DNA of 64,000 nucleotides from Sabellastarte sp. h YS-2021. Taxonomy: Eukaryota > Annelida > Polychaeta > Sabellida > Sabellidae. Shown here in pieces: positions 1 through 12,040 of this stretch (within the stretch, counting starts at the first letter, position 1; every line of letters starts with the position of its first letter). The translations under genes and the position numbers were made by a program. Below the pieces are notes generated by a model. The model did not search any database, was not told the origin of the DNA, and saw only the letters and a list, made by a program, of their open reading frames with translations. The stretch covers positions 88,200,537 through 88,264,536 of the forward strand of contig OZ024936.1 of assembly GCA_964017235.1 (NCBI GenBank), written 5' to 3'.

Positions 1-1375
1 AGTCCAGACGACTACTAACCAAGGCATTTGCAGCAAGGACTGCCACTTCAGGAGTGAGATACTTTCTAATTCTACGGAGGTCACGCATCTGAAGGAAGCA
101 CGCTTTGCAAGTCCTCTTGATATGCTCAGAGAATGAAAAATCTGCATCAAACCACACACCTAGATTTCTAACAGAATCAACCGGATGAAGAAGGCTACCA
201 AGAATGCTAACAGGAAAGTGAGAGGAAATCTTCTGACGTTGAGGCTTGGAACCAAAGACAATAAACTCAGTTTTTTCAGGGTTGAGCTTCAATTTACTGA
301 GAGACATCCACTCTTGGACATCATGAAGCCAGGCATTTAGCTTGGGGAGAGCCGAAGAAGCATTCTTGTGGGAGAGATAGATGTACAACTGAGTATCATC
401 CGCATAAATATGGAATTTAATATGCGGGTGGAGGCGAATAATTTTACTAAGTGGTGTTGTATAGAGTGAAAACAGTAACGGACCCAGAACAGAACCTTGC
501 GGAACTCCATAGATGAGATTGCTTAATTCAGATAGTGTGGAGCCTATCTTAATGGCCTGGCAACGATTTCTTAGGAAACCAAAGGAAGCAAACCACCTTA
601 GAACTGTTCCACCAAGACCAAACCAGGATTTAAGGTAACCAAGGAGAATATTATGGTCTATAGTGTCAAATGCGGCTGATAAGTCAAGAAGTACTAGAGC
701 TATGGGTTCACTGCGTGCCAGAGAGAGATGAACCCCGTTTTTTATAGACAATAAAGCAGTTTCCGTGGAATGTCCTGGCTTATATGCTGACTGATGAGGA
801 TTGTCCAGTTTGTTGTTATTAATGTGTGACGTTACCTGCCTAGCAACGACTCGCTCAACCAACTTTGACAGGAAACAAAGACCAGACACTGGGCGATAAT
901 TCTTAAGGTTGTCTCTGGGAAGGGAAGCCTTTTTTATGAGGGGAGTGACAACCGCCTTCTCGAAAGAATTTGGGAAAGATCCTTCAATGAGAGAATGATT
1001 TACCAACTTGGTAATAGAAGAGAGGAGGATATCAAGACAATCCTTAAGGAGGAATGTTGGTATAGGGTCTAGTGAGCAAGATTTAGTGGGGGATTCACTA
1101 ATACACTTATAGACCTCATCTTCAGTGACAGGCATAAAGGCATTGAAAGCAGGAGGCAATGAATCGGGTGCATCATTGAAAGAGCCAGAAGTAGAGAAGG
1201 TGTCCCTGATTTTGCTTATTTTATTAGAGAAAAAAGAAGCAAACATGTCCGCGAGGCTTTTATCTGAGCTATGAGCAGGTAGGACAGTCTCAGAAGTGCG
1301 ATGCAAGACCTTCCTCAATGACTACCATAGCTTCTTGGGGTCACGACTATTTGCAGTTATGAGGTTTTGTATAGT
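1..1375 (-). pseudogene. CR1/L2-group LINE reverse transcriptase fragment
   Basis: Read on the minus strand, one frame is open from about 1321 to the window edge. It contains an ordered reverse transcriptase core: a DPIPT-type motif near 1060, KKASLPRDNLKNYRP near 915, KPGHSTETALL near 770, LLDLSAAFDTIDHNILL near 680, [11 protein letters not shown] near 495 and the catalytic YADDTQLY near 395, followed by KLKLNPEKTEF near 280. The order and wording fit ORF2 of the CR1/L2 group of non-LTR retrotransposons. An in-frame TAG at 1322-1324 interrupts the upstream part (DPKKLW then stop), and similarity ends near 1375, so the endonuclease domain is missing: a 5'-truncated insertion, as is usual for LINEs. 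The 3' end lies outside the window. It is related to, but not the same family as, the fragment at 3790-5190. Confidence 0.9.
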
Positions 1376-3332
1376 ATGAACCCTTGTGTACCAAGTAATT
1401 TAAAGGTATTGCCATGGAAACCAGATATACCCCAAAACCTAATCAGCTCTATTGACTGTTGGTTCAAGCATTTCATGAAATCCAGTGAAGAGCCATGTAT
1501 GAGTTTAGGCTGTGAAACACCAAATTTAAGCCCACTGACACTGAGACTGCCTTTATGAGCTAGGATTACATTCATTATATGCTTCTGGTCACTGGAATGT
1601 ACTGTCCTTGACATCTTTAATGTTTCCTCTGTTACATGACTTTTTATGAAAGTATTTAAAAGTCTACTTACTCAGCTGGGCTGTTCCACCTTAATTACCG
1701 AGGACAAGCAAATTGTAATTGCATCTGTCTGTCTGTCACACAACTGAAAAACTATGCATCTGTTGTCACATTTTCAAACAAGTTAAGGTATGTCTATGGC
1801 TTATCCTCCTTTCAAAATTATTCAGATCCAGAAACCCTGGTCATGTTTTAATAATATCCACAATGCATAAATAAAAAAACAATTGGTCAAACTGGAGTTA
1901 TATATTCACACCGAGTGGGGTCTACTTATGGCTCGACCCTCCTGAAACATGATCCGGAGTTTGAGTACAAATCCAGATTTCTCCAGCACTACCCACCAGC
2001 GAGTTTGTTTGGTTTCCTGGCCACTGCTTGACTTTAGTTCTGTGGTGTTTCTGGTTCACTTTGTCCAACGGCTAAGTCTCATAAATGGTCACCCTGAGAC
2101 TGTCTTTCAGCTAGGGTACTGTCAGCTAAATGAGAGGGTGGGCTACACTTGTACAGAGTGGATGGATCAAACAGTACTTTGGGTTCTGTAGAAATTTAAT
2201 CTAATGTGAACTTTCATAGTGCTTAATCTCCATCAATGACAGACTGTACGGCGCATCTGACCATAAAACAAGGCAATAGACGTTAATCCAACAACATGGC
2301 CAGGTCATACAGGAGACACAGGGGTGACAGGGGAGGCTATGGTGGATAGGCTTTTGCAAACAGGTAAGTTTTGAGAAAAAGGAGATATTTATACCAAGTA
2401 TAAATACACAAGGATGGAGATAAGCTAATTTGAATAGGGAAGCCATCAACTGTTGCCCAAACCCAGTGACACTGTGGAAAACAGGACAGAATACTTTAGG
2501 AAACCTGGACCGCGTTATTTTTAAAAAGATATTCTATAGTTGTTTTGAACAATGACTATATTTCATGAATGAAAGGTGAAAGATGGGGGGGGGGGGGGGG
2601 GGGGGGGGGTTATTGTCTGTTTAATAGCCAGCTTTGTTTGATGGGATGCCAGTGTAGATTTTTTCAATGGTGTTATGACTACATCTGGAGATACGTTTTA
2701 CTAAACCAACTTCTTTTGAATACACAATAATTGGAGGTTAAATCTTCTGCACAATATTAACAACATGGAAGACATCAATAAAAAAATAGAACACATTTAT
2801 TACAAACTTGAATAGGTATTTGGTTTCGAGTATAGTTCAATCACACAAATTATAAATTGTCTTTTATAAATTAAGTTGATTCAAAGACATTGTTTAATGT
2901 TTTATTCTTGAATAGGTTTATAAAGGAATTAAATCTTTGATCTTGCAATCCGAGTAGAATTTTAATGGGTCCTGAATATAGTCCAATGACATAATGCTGT
3001 CTTTGAAGTTAAATGTCAAAAAGTACACACAAGGGCATTATTTATTTATTCTTTTTTAAATTTGTAAATCCCGAATAGTTATACAACGGAATTACATTGC
3101 CCCACCTCAGAAGATTAAGAATATAACACAACCTCAGTGCCAGCAAGCCACTGAAGCCGATTCATTCCCATGACAACAGTATCCCCATATGACCAAAGTT
3201 CAAGGAACCCAATATGACCAAAGTTCAAATATGAGTTCAAAATGTTACACAAATTTTCCTGGACATGATCAGGCTGTAAATGAACCTTCTTAACCATGTC
3301 CAGGGTTACTCATTTTTACAAATTTTTTACAA
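1376..3332. other. no gene seen; AT-rich spacer with poly-G run
   Basis: No reading frame here has recognisable domains, splice structure or homology that I can name. It contains the 25-base G run listed separately. The short ORFs on either strand look like chance. Confidence 0.5.
2585..2609. repeat. homopolymer (G)25
   Basis: Uninterrupted run of 25 G. Such runs are unreliable in sequencing, so the length should be treated as approximate. Confidence 0.95.
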
Positions 3333-3765
3333 TCACTGGTACCATGAGAACTGACTTTGCCCTCTTGTGCAAAACAAGAAGTACAAATATGTCACCCCTT
3401 TTGTTTCATGGTGTTTGGTAAAAGTACAAGAATTGTCATTGAAGTACACATGCACATGGCATGGACTTGGTACATTTTTGTTGATTCTGGCCTTTTTTAA
3501 TTGTTGGCCCCCATTATTGGTCAAAGAACCTGATTCATGTCTCTGATCAGTTTCCTCTTCGGATCTGATCATTTTTTTTCAATTTCAGAAAAACTATAGC
3601 AATCTCGCCTTGCTCTATTCGACATAGCAACATCACATAGCTGGCTTTTGCTGCTTGCCATGAAAAGTCATTGCAATCGTCCAATAATGCAATAAGATAG
3701 TCAAGCATGTGATCTCTTGTTTGTTGCTTTCCCTCATCTCGCATAATTTGACAAAATCCAGCCAT
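3333..3765 (-). pseudogene. remnant of a mobile-element-type nucleic-acid-binding protein
   Basis: Two overlapping minus-strand frames (3547-3765 and 3333-3572) read like consecutive parts of one protein broken by a frameshift near 3560. The first has an amphipathic helical stretch with DFSWQAAKASYVMLLCRIEQGE. The second has a basic linker followed by a Cys/His cluster (PCHVHVYFND..C....HHETKG). I recall this combination, an RIRR-like helix then a C..C..H finger ending HETKG, from uncharacterised, probably transposon-borne, proteins of bivalves and cnidarians, but I cannot name the family. It could be a gag-like protein. No start codon or other domain is found nearby. Confidence 0.4.
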
Positions 3766-3789
3766 CCGCTGTGTTATGTTGATTTGGTT

Positions 3790-5190
3790 ATAATTCTAAT
3801 CTAATCTAATCTACTGCTTTGCAGGCGCAATATCTTCCCACTAAAGGGAACTCAGTGCACTAGTTAACAAAAATCATTTCTAATAAGGAGAGTCGAGGGG
3901 CGTTCAAGGTCAGTGTTCAGAGTTGTGGGTGAGACCAAGAGGCAAGGAGACTAAGTTGGAAACTAGAATTGAAAAGGTGGGTTTGAGGGGTTTCCTGAAA
4001 GATGAGACAGAGGGACTGTTTCTTATTTGGAAGGGGAAAGAGTTCCAAAGAACTGGGGCGTAGTGACTAAAAGAATTAGAGAAGTGTTTAGTTGATTTAT
4101 GAACTCTACGGTCAAAAGTGGGGGTATGAAGGAACTTGAGTTTAGGGGTACTACACCTAGTATTTCTGAAGGAAGTGTATGGGTGAATTAATTCTCTTAG
4201 GCAAACAGGCCGACCCTGGCCAAGGATTTTTATGTAATGAGGCCCATCTCGAACCACACCCGGCACCCGACCGGAAGCCAATGGAGTTTTTTGAATTGAG
4301 AGGTGATGTGAGAAAATTTTGAGGAACGGGCGACAACCCTGCAGTGAGTTTTGCACTAGTTGCAATCTCCTTAACTCAAAATCAGTGAGTGATAAGAACA
4401 GGGAAATGCAGTAGTCCAATCTGCTGCTCACCAAAGCATTGGCTAGAAGAACATGAACTCTAGTGGACTTCATGACCTGTGACACATGGTCAGAGAAGGT
4501 GAAATTGGAATCAAACATCTCTCCGAGGTTCTTGATACTTTGCGCTGGTGACCTGATTACCAAGAATATTGATTGGAAAGTGAGAAGAGTTGTTTACAGT
4601 TGTTTTTTGAACCTATCAAAATGAATTCGGTTTTGTCAGGGTTTAGTTTTAATTTATTTGTGAACATGAAATTTTGGATGTCGTTTAGGCAATTCTTTAG
4701 TTTTTGTATACAGTGCGAAAAATTTGCTGGAGAGAGTGAAATGTATAATTGGGTGTCATCGGCATAGAAATGGTAATTAATGCTACTGTGAGATTGAATG
4801 ATAGAGCTGATTGGGTTGGTATAGAGCAAAAAAAGAATTGGACCAAGGACGGAGCCCTGGGGGACCCCATATTGGAGGGCAACAGGATGTGACAGTGTGC
4901 TGCCTACCTTGACCGAGTGTCCTTCCCGACAGGTATGATTTGAACCAGCAAAGTGCCAGTTCACTGATTCCATAGTAACTATTAAGTCTGTCCAGGAGAA
5001 AGGTGTGGTCAACGGCACCGAACGCAGTGGAGAGATCTAGAAGGGCGAGGGCTTAACAGACCCTTTGGCCATATTGAGAATAATATCATTGTGAATATTA
5101 AGGAGGGCACTTTCAGTAGAATGGGGTTTTCTAGAAGCTGACTGGAAGGCAGTCATCAGGCCGGCTTCATCAAGGTGAGTTTGTAGCCAG
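3790..5190 (-). pseudogene. second CR1/L2-group LINE, 3' half, frameshifted
   Basis: Minus-strand LINE ORF2 3' half. From high to low coordinates it carries RKPHSTESALL (near 5125), [14 protein letters not shown] (near 5030), [14 protein letters not shown] (near 4865), [12 protein letters not shown] (near 4750), [11 protein letters not shown] (near 4625), LVSSRLDYC (near 4430), LVQNSLQG and APVLWNSFPFQIR near the C terminus, with a stop at 3910. At least three frameshifts break it (near 5053, near 4960 and around 4560). After the stop, about 100 bases of 3' UTR run to a short (GATTA)n tail at 3796-3812, which marks the 3' end of the insertion. 5'-truncated near 5190 next to a C13 run. Confidence 0.9.
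3796..3815 (-). repeat. (GATTA)n tail of the LINE copy
   Basis: About four copies of a five-base unit directly after the LINE 3' UTR on the minus strand. Short tandem tails instead of poly(A) are common in the CR1/L2 group. Confidence 0.6.
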
Positions 5191-5197
5191 GACGTCA

Positions 5198-5340
5198 CCC
5201 CCCCCCCCCCAAGTATCTTTGAAATAAAGTTTAGATTGGAGATAATTCAATCTATCTTTTGAAGTTCTGGCCAAGACGAATTCATGTGGCCATTTAACTC
5301 TTTGGTTCACATAAACATCAACCGACTCCCCCCCCCCCCC
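5198..5340. repeat. two C13 homopolymers
   Basis: Runs of 13 C at 5198-5210 and 5328-5340, 118 bases apart, each preceded by a GAC/GACT-type context. Length is error-prone. Confidence 0.8.
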
Positions 5341-8218
5341 ACCCACCCCAGGGACTTGATTTTTGAATCCATACCTTTCTTATTAAAGTCAGACAATTCT
5401 CAACCTGCTCTTGAATAAACCTATCATGGCACATTGTGTGTAAGTTTGGTATATTTTTTGCAAGTCATCCTACCCATGGGAAACAGAGAGATTTGAACTA
5501 TAGGTTTAAACACAGATTTTTTAACCTTAGACTGAGACCTATGCACAGAATTACTTTCAATGACATTCAAACACTTACCAATTGTGTCGAGTTGAGACAA
5601 ACTCTTTGCATTAATCAAAGCTTGATCCAAACTCGTCAAATCCGACATCCGTTTAACAGGTGGTGCCCTGTCAGATTTACTAACATCCATTCTATGTTTT
5701 GACACAACAGTCATGATCTGATCACTACTACTGTCATTAACTAGTGTGTCAATATCAAATTCAAGATCACTTTCAGAATCAGATTTTGAACCGGGGATGG
5801 CTGTGAAGAAAATTCATTCAAAAATGCACCATCATCTTGAACCTGTAATTCAACCGGAACCTCAACTTTTCTACGCAAATTGTCGGATGAGTTTCCACTC
5901 CAATCAATGTAGTGTGTAACCAGAGACAACAATATTACAATTACTAAAAGTTAATACAAAACTAATAAAAACTAAATAAATACTAAAATAATTTTTAAAA
6001 TATTTTTCAGTATCTTTTCATGTTGACTGCCAGTTCAGATCTGACCATTAAAGGGTCAAACTATTGACCGATCAGAAGCTGCCAAGTCAAATAACCGGTA
6101 AATTTAAAAAATATGTAGATCAATCGGTTATAGGGGGTTCAGGAATGATTACGGTTGACACCAAAATCTTTGGTCTTGTAATCCTCAGCAAGTATTAGAA
6201 TTAAAATTAAAGCAAGAGTACCTTTAATTTTTAAGTGGAGGAATTGTTTGTATTTGCCCTGTTATATTTTATTTTTCCTTTTAAATTGCATTGTGAAAGT
6301 TAAGATGAAGAATGATGTAAATACTAGAAAATTTTCCATTATCACTAGAAAAAAAACTTAAGAGAGGATAATTTTGCAACCCTACAAATTTGAGGGAGGG
6401 CAATTTTCTAGGAGGCCAGTTTTCTAGATCAATTTTCCCAGATTCATATATTTTCATCCAAGACGTCATGCAATAGGTATTAAATTATCTTTAATATGTT
6501 ATCACAGATATTGACTATGAAATGTTTATCTTTCTTGCAAGATGTAATGTAGCATACTTTCTTGCCAGGGATTCTAAAGTGACTAAGTGCATATATAAGT
6601 GGGCTCCTACCCCAATAGAGTTCTAGCTTATGGAGAGATTTGTACAACTTCAATTTCTAACATATTTAACTTCTGGAGATTTCTGTTGAACTCCGTCTGG
6701 TGAACACATCTATGCAACCCAAATTCAACTGTCACATCAAATGCTAGAAGTAAGAGTGTAGGAGAATTTTATGCTTGTGTATTTTGGCACTGTAACTTCA
6801 AATTGTGAGGCTAGTTTGACAAAAGTACTTCAAGTTAAGACTATTGTCTTAAACTTAAGCTACGTCTGTGGTCTTAGACTTAGCAGATTTCACAAAGCAG
6901 CACTCTTTAGCTAAGTCTTCGGCTTAAAGTTTCAGCACTTCAAACTTTGAATGGTTGTAAATAAAGTGTAAATAAATAGAATAACTCCAAAATGCAAACT
7001 TTGGAAAATTATGTGTAGTTACAGGTATTCCACTGCAACACAGCACTTTTGCTGACATAAAATGTGTCAAAGGATATACGTCATCAATATTTTATTTTGA
7101 ATACAAATAAAGGGTAACTTGACACAGGAATATGTCATGGTAATTTAATAAATCAGTCTGTGCTTAGTCTTGGCTAAATCACCTTTTGTAAAATCCATTT
7201 ACATCCGTGGACAGTAAATCGGACATGACAGTCCTGTCGGTCACCAAAATAAATCGTGTCTGATACATTTTTATTGAATATTTGTGTTGAAAAGAAAGAG
7301 ATATAAAACAACAATATTAAACACAACAAGTATGAATGTGTTCACATATGTATGCTGAGAAAAAGAGAAATCTAGTGCAACTTATATTGGTGTCTGACTC
7401 CAGTCTCCTGTCCGATTCACCGTCCACACGTGTAAGTCTCAGACATGACTAAGACCAACATCTTAGATTTAAGTCCCTGACTTAGCCAAATACTTGGCCC
7501 AGTCCAAGCCCCCTTGTGTCCCTTTAAACACTGAAATCCACATCATAACAGGCCTTCTCTGTATCCCACAAATGATCCTCCTCTTCAATTGTAACATATG
7601 CACGAGCAAGGAAAATTTTTTAGAGCAACAGGCAAGGCTAACTGAGTTTCTTCTCCAGAGCTTCTCTTCAAAGTCCAAATTTGGGGTTTATATTCCTTCC
7701 AAGTACAAAGTAAAAACTTGTAGTGAACTTGAGCCAGTATTTGATCATAACATTAACATTAATGCTGGACTAACGTCCATATTTATGGCAAATATAGATC
7801 TTCAAAGACTTATAATATTGACTTCTTCACATCCAACACCATTAACAATAAACTAGCTGTGTAATAAAGATATATGTCTTTTTCATTTTATTTATTGCAA
7901 AAATAAGGCTTTTGTCATAAAACAAATGTTTAACAAGCACGACTCATCTAACAACACATGTAAAGCAAATCATAATTGCATTAACATCACGGTTCCTGAA
8001 AGCAATTAAAGCTCCCTGGGGTTTCATTCACAAAATGATTGGCTAAAGATCAGGAATAAATTAGCTTAAGTAAGTATTCAAAACTTCACCCAAGCCCTTA
8101 TATGAATATAACCCATTTTAATATAGCAGATGTTTGGAAGAATCATTGCAACAGGAAATGCCCTTTTCCATTGAAAACAGCTATGCCAAAGAATAATTAA
8201 AGTACAATATAATGTACC
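5341..8218. other. no gene seen; AT-rich spacer with a MITE-like palindrome
   Basis: Several ORFs of 60-120 codons occur on both strands, but none shows a recognisable domain, consistent splice sites or conserved motif. The only structure I can support is the inverted repeat at 7207-7430. Confidence 0.45.
7207..7430. mobile_element. palindromic MITE-like inverted repeat
   Basis: Left arm near 7207-7233 (GTGGACAGTAAATCGGACA) pairs with the reverse complement of 7400-7429 (GTGGACGGTGAATCGGACA). Partial pairing continues inward to about 7250/7385. The short middle has no ORF. The shape fits a foldback MITE, but termini and target duplication are not resolved. Confidence 0.5.
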
Positions 8219-8439
8219 AACTAGAAATAGGACGCCCTGTTGATAGTAGATGCGAATAGAAACAGGATAGCATAGAAGAACACACATTATCATGTGTAAT
8301 GTCCACCGAATGAACCTTTTGCCAAAATTGTACAGTAGTCTTACAAGACCCTGTTTCATTTGTAAAATATATCAATGATGCTTAAATATTTCTTAGTGTA
8401 GATGTAAATTATTTCAGCTTCATGCCTTTTGGCATTGGT

Positions 8440-10710
8440 TGGGTCGAAAATTTTGACGAAATCACTCTATCTTGCACGGTTAAGGAGATAGAAGCAAATT
8501 CCTGTTTTTCTATTTTTGGCAAAAATTTGAAAATTCAAAATGGCCGCCATTTTTGGGAAAAGGAAAATATATTTTGAAAATTGGCAAGAGTACATTTCTT
8601 AGATACCCTGTGGGTCAAAAATTTCGACGAAACCGCTCTATCTCGCACGGTTAAGGAGATAGAAGCAAATTTGTGTTTTGCCATTTCTGGCAAAAATTCG
8701 AAAATTCAAAATGGCCGCCATTTTTGGGGAGGGGAAAATTTTTTGAAAATTGCAAAGATTACATTCCTTAGATACCCTGTGGGTCGAAAATTTCGACGAA
8801 ATCGCTCTATCTCGCACGGTTAAGGAGATAGAAGCAAATTTGTGTTTTGCCATTTCTGGCAAAAATTCGAAAATTCAAAATGGCCGCCATTTTTGGGGAG
8901 GGGAAAATTTTTTGAAAATTGCACAGAGTACACTCCTTAGATACCCTGTGGGTCGAAAATTTCGACGAAATCGCTCTATCTCGCACGGTTAAGGAGATAG
9001 AAGCAATTTTGTGTTTTGCCATTTTTGGCAAAAATTCGAAAAATCAAAATGGCCGCCATTTTTGGGGAGGGGAAAATTTTTTGAAAATTGCACAGAGTAC
9101 ATTGCTCAGATACCCTGCGGGTCGAAAATTTCGATGAAATCGCTCTATCTCGCACGGTTAAGGAGATAGAAGCAAATTTGTGTTTTGCCATTTTAGGAGA
9201 TAGAAGCAAATTTGTGTTTTGCCATTTTTGGCAAAAATTCGAAAATTCAAAATGGCCGCCATTTTTGGGGAGGGGAAAATTTTTTGGAAATTGCCTAGAC
9301 TGCAATGCTCAGATACCCTGTGGGCGAAAATTTTGACGAAACCGCTCTATCTCGCACGGTTAAGGAGATAGAAGCAAATTTGTGTTTTGCCATTTCTGGC
9401 AAAAATTCGAAAATTCAAAATGGCCGCCATTTTTGGGGAGGGGAAAATTTTTTGAAAATTGCACAGAGTACATTGCTCAGATACCCTGTGGGTCGAAAAT
9501 TTCGACGAAATCGCTCTATCTCGCACGGTTAAGGAGATAGAAGCAAATTTGTGTTTTGCCATTTCTGGCAAAAATTCGAAAATTCAAAATGGCCGCCATT
9601 TTTGGGGAGGGGAAAATTTTTTGAAAATTGCAAAGATTACATTCCTTAGATACCCTGGGGGTCGAAAATTTCGACGAAATCGCTCTATCTCGCACGGTTA
9701 AGGAGATAGAAGCAAATTTGTGTTTTGCCATTTTTGGCAAAAATTCGAAAATTCAAAATGGCCGCCATTTTTGGGGAGGGGAAAATTTTTTGAAAATTGC
9801 AAAGAGTACATTCCTTAGATACCCTGTGGGTCGAAAATTTCGACGAAATCGCTCTATCTCGCACGGTTAAGGAGATAGAAGCAAATTTGTGTTTTGCCAT
9901 TTTTGGCAAAAATTCGAAAATTCAAAATGGCGGCCATTTTTGGGGAGGGGAAAATTTTTTGGAAATTGCCTAGACTACAATGGTCAGATACCCTGTGGGC
10001 GAAAATTTTGACGAAATCGCTCTATCTCGCACGGTTAAGGAGATAGAAGCAAATTTGTGTTTTGCCATTTTTGGCAAAAATTCGAAAATTCAAAATGGCC
10101 GCCATTTTTGGGGAGGGGAAAATTTTTTGGAAATTGCCTAGACTACAATGGTCAGATACCCTGTGGGCGAAAATTTTGACGAAATCGCTCTATCTCGCAC
10201 GGTTAAGGAGATAGAAGCAAATTTGTGTTTTGCCATTTTTGGCAAAAATTCGAAAATTCAAAATGGCCGCCATTTTTGGGGAGGGGAAAATTTTTTGAAA
10301 ATTGCACAGAGTACATTCCTTAGATACCCTGTGGGTTGAAAATTTCGACGAAATCGCTCTATCTCGCACGGTTAAGGAGATAGAAGCAAATTTGTGTTTT
10401 GCCATTTCTGGCAAAAATTCGAAAATTCAAAATGGCCGCCATTTTTGGGGAGGGGAAAATTTTTTGAAAATTGCAAAGATTACATTCCTTAGATACCCTG
10501 TGGGTCGAAAATTTCGACGAAATCGCTCTATCTCGCACGGTTAAGGAGATAGAAGCAAATTTGTGTTTTGCCATTTTTGGCAAAAATTCGAAAATTCAAA
10601 ATGGCCGCCATTTTTGGGGAGGGGAAAATTTTTTGAAAATTGCAAAGAGTACATTCCTTAGATACCCTGTGGGTCGAAAATTTCAACGAAATCGCTCTAT
10701 CTCGCACGGT
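8440..10710 (+). repeat. 13 tandem units of about 169 bp (satellite A)
   Basis: The landmark AAAATGGCCGCCATTTTT recurs at about 8539, 8709, 8878, 9047, 9250, 9419, 9588, 9757, 9927, 10095, 10263, 10433 and 10602, a period of 169 bp. The 9047-9250 interval is 34 bp longer because AGGAGATAGAAGCAAATTTG and its downstream bases are duplicated in tandem. Outer units are more diverged than inner ones, which suggests homogenisation of the interior. The 74-80 codon ORFs that repeat on both strands follow from the satellite and are not genes. Confidence 0.95.
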
Positions 10711-11101
10711 TTAGGAGATATGAGCACATTTGCCTTTTTCAGTATTCAAAATAGCTAATTACTCATTTATTTAATTAATTACTCACTCATCTATGAAGCA
10801 ATTCCCCCCAAAAACAATCCCATACAAGCTATTAACCCAATGAACCTCCATACCAAATTTCAGAAAGCTAGGCTTAATAGCATTCCTTAAAATGTCTGGA
10901 AACCAAAGAGCTACTGAAAAGTAGCAAAGTAGCTATTACTCAGTTAGCTATAGAGCTATCATCACCAAAAGCAATCCCATACAAGCTATTAACCCAATAA
11001 ACCTGCATGCCAAATTTGGTAAAGATAGGATAAGAACTGTTGCCTAAAATGTCTGGAAACCAAGTGGGACGCCGGACGCCGGACGCCGGAAAAAGCAAAA
11101 A

Positions 11102-11133
11102 TAATATGTCCACCCCCCAGTGGGGTGGACATA
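11102..11133 (+). repeat. terminal hairpin of HINE-A copy 1
   Basis: Perfect 12-bp stem TATGTCCACCCC / GGGGTGGACATA with a five-base loop, at the right boundary shared with the copy at 42726-44053. Confidence 0.85.
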
Positions 11134-11136
11134 ATT

Positions 11137-11920
11137 ATGAAAGTCCAATATGAGTCTATACAACAAAAGGTGAAAAGCACCAAAACATTAACACCACTCA
11201 CAATAACTATTAAAACATGTGACTCTATATCTCTTATACACAAGTTGGGATTATATACAAATCATAACCTGCTACACAGATGCACCAGTTAATACTTAGT
11301 TTGATTGAACTTGTACAAGTTATAACTGGTACAACTCGGCTGTACAAAAATTTATCAACAATAAACATCAAAGTGTAAAAATATGTATAAGCCAACATAT
11401 TAGAGTCACCAAAGTGCAAGCAGGTGCCTTTTGCCAATGCTCCACTACTTGAGTTTTATTTACCAAAGATTTAAAAGATATTTGAATATTACTGCTGGTG
11501 AATCAACAACAAACATCTGAGACCTGGTATTTGTCATTAAGCCTTGCCATTAATAGTACATGTGAAGCAAATCATACACACAGCATAAACTTCACTGCTG
11601 TTACTATTGCTTTTCTTGGCACCATATTGCACCAACTACCCTTGTCCCGTAACATAAGTTCCTGCAAGTCTCCTCTTACCCGTTTTCTATGCTGCTGTGC
11701 ATGCATTATTCTATATACCAAAAATATACTTTATATAATATACTAAATTTCTGGTTAGTTATCAATGACCAAACTTCATAATTCTAATCCTTTAACAATC
11801 ATTTAACAACAACAACAATAATTTCTGTAAGTGTGCTAGTATCTTCTTAGAACAACCTTTTCAATAGAGAACTTGTACAATGCTCCACTTGATCCTGATT
11901 CCTTTACTCCTTCACTGTTT
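11137..11920. other. 3' flank and probable 3' UTR of the PhyH gene
   Basis: This is the minus-strand region just downstream of the PhyH stop codon (11921-11923). It is AT-rich with no other supported feature. A possible polyadenylation hexamer lies at 11455-11460. Confidence 0.4.
11455..11460 (-). promoter_or_regulatory. possible poly(A) signal AATAAA of the PhyH gene
   Basis: AATAAA on the minus strand about 460 nt after the stop codon. It would give a 3' UTR of about 480 nt. This rests on the hexamer alone. Confidence 0.3.
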
Positions 11921-12040
11921 TCAGTGGAAGTTGGAGGCCTTGAGCGTGGCCCTCACTGTCTTGTCTTGGCTTGGATCCATGAACGACTTGCCTGTGAAAT
12001 CTGTGAAGTTTGTACACGTCTTGATGGCCTTGTTATCAAC
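11921..12040 (-). CDS. PhyH exon 9 (terminal)
   Basis: 120 nt, residues 253-291 and TGA at 11923-11921. Acceptor ATTACAG. Encodes [20 protein letters not shown] and the hydrophilic C terminus ending ASNFH. Directly continues YTPLKK from exon 8, as in family members reading YTPLxKV. Confidence 0.93.
   Translation of the reverse strand, partial: VDNKAIKTCTNFTDFTGKSFMDPSQDKTVRATLKASNFH

Larger units (their letters stand above)
8219..11136 (+). mobile_element. HINE-A copy 1: pearl-like element with 169-bp satellite
   Basis: Non-autonomous element with no terminal inverted repeats. Three copies in this window share a left end starting AACTAGAAATAGGACGCCC, a roughly 220-bp leader, a central tandem array, a right domain beginning near 10710 (AGGAGATATGAGCACA), a GGACGCC microrepeat (11062-11090) and a right-terminal hairpin (stem TATGTCCACCCC at 11105-11116 with GGGGTGGACATA). 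The leader also contains TAATGTCCACC, complementary to the hairpin, that is a subterminal inverted repeat. Leader, satellite core and terminal hairpin match the pearl elements of bivalves and Helentron-associated HINE/DINE elements. Mobilisation would depend on an autonomous Helitron/Helentron elsewhere; that is inferred, not seen. Confidence 0.8.

Noticed and set aside
8219-8230. CTAG at the HINE-A left end as a canonical Helitron CTRR terminus in reverse
   Set aside because: Reversed orientation would need a compact hairpin just upstream, and only a weak long-loop stem is there. Orientation was set by the strong hairpin at the other end.
8440-10710. CRISPR-like regular direct repeats
   Set aside because: Units are contiguous, 169 bp long, with no spacers, no Cas genes and a eukaryotic context.
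8581-10758. Series of 74-80 codon ORFs on both strands repeating every 169 bp
   Set aside because: They track the satellite period exactly, exist on both strands and end at unit borders. They are by-products of the array, not a protein family.
11498-11746. 82-codon plus-strand ORF near the PhyH 3' end
   Set aside because: Lies antisense to the probable 3' UTR, without domains or splice partners.
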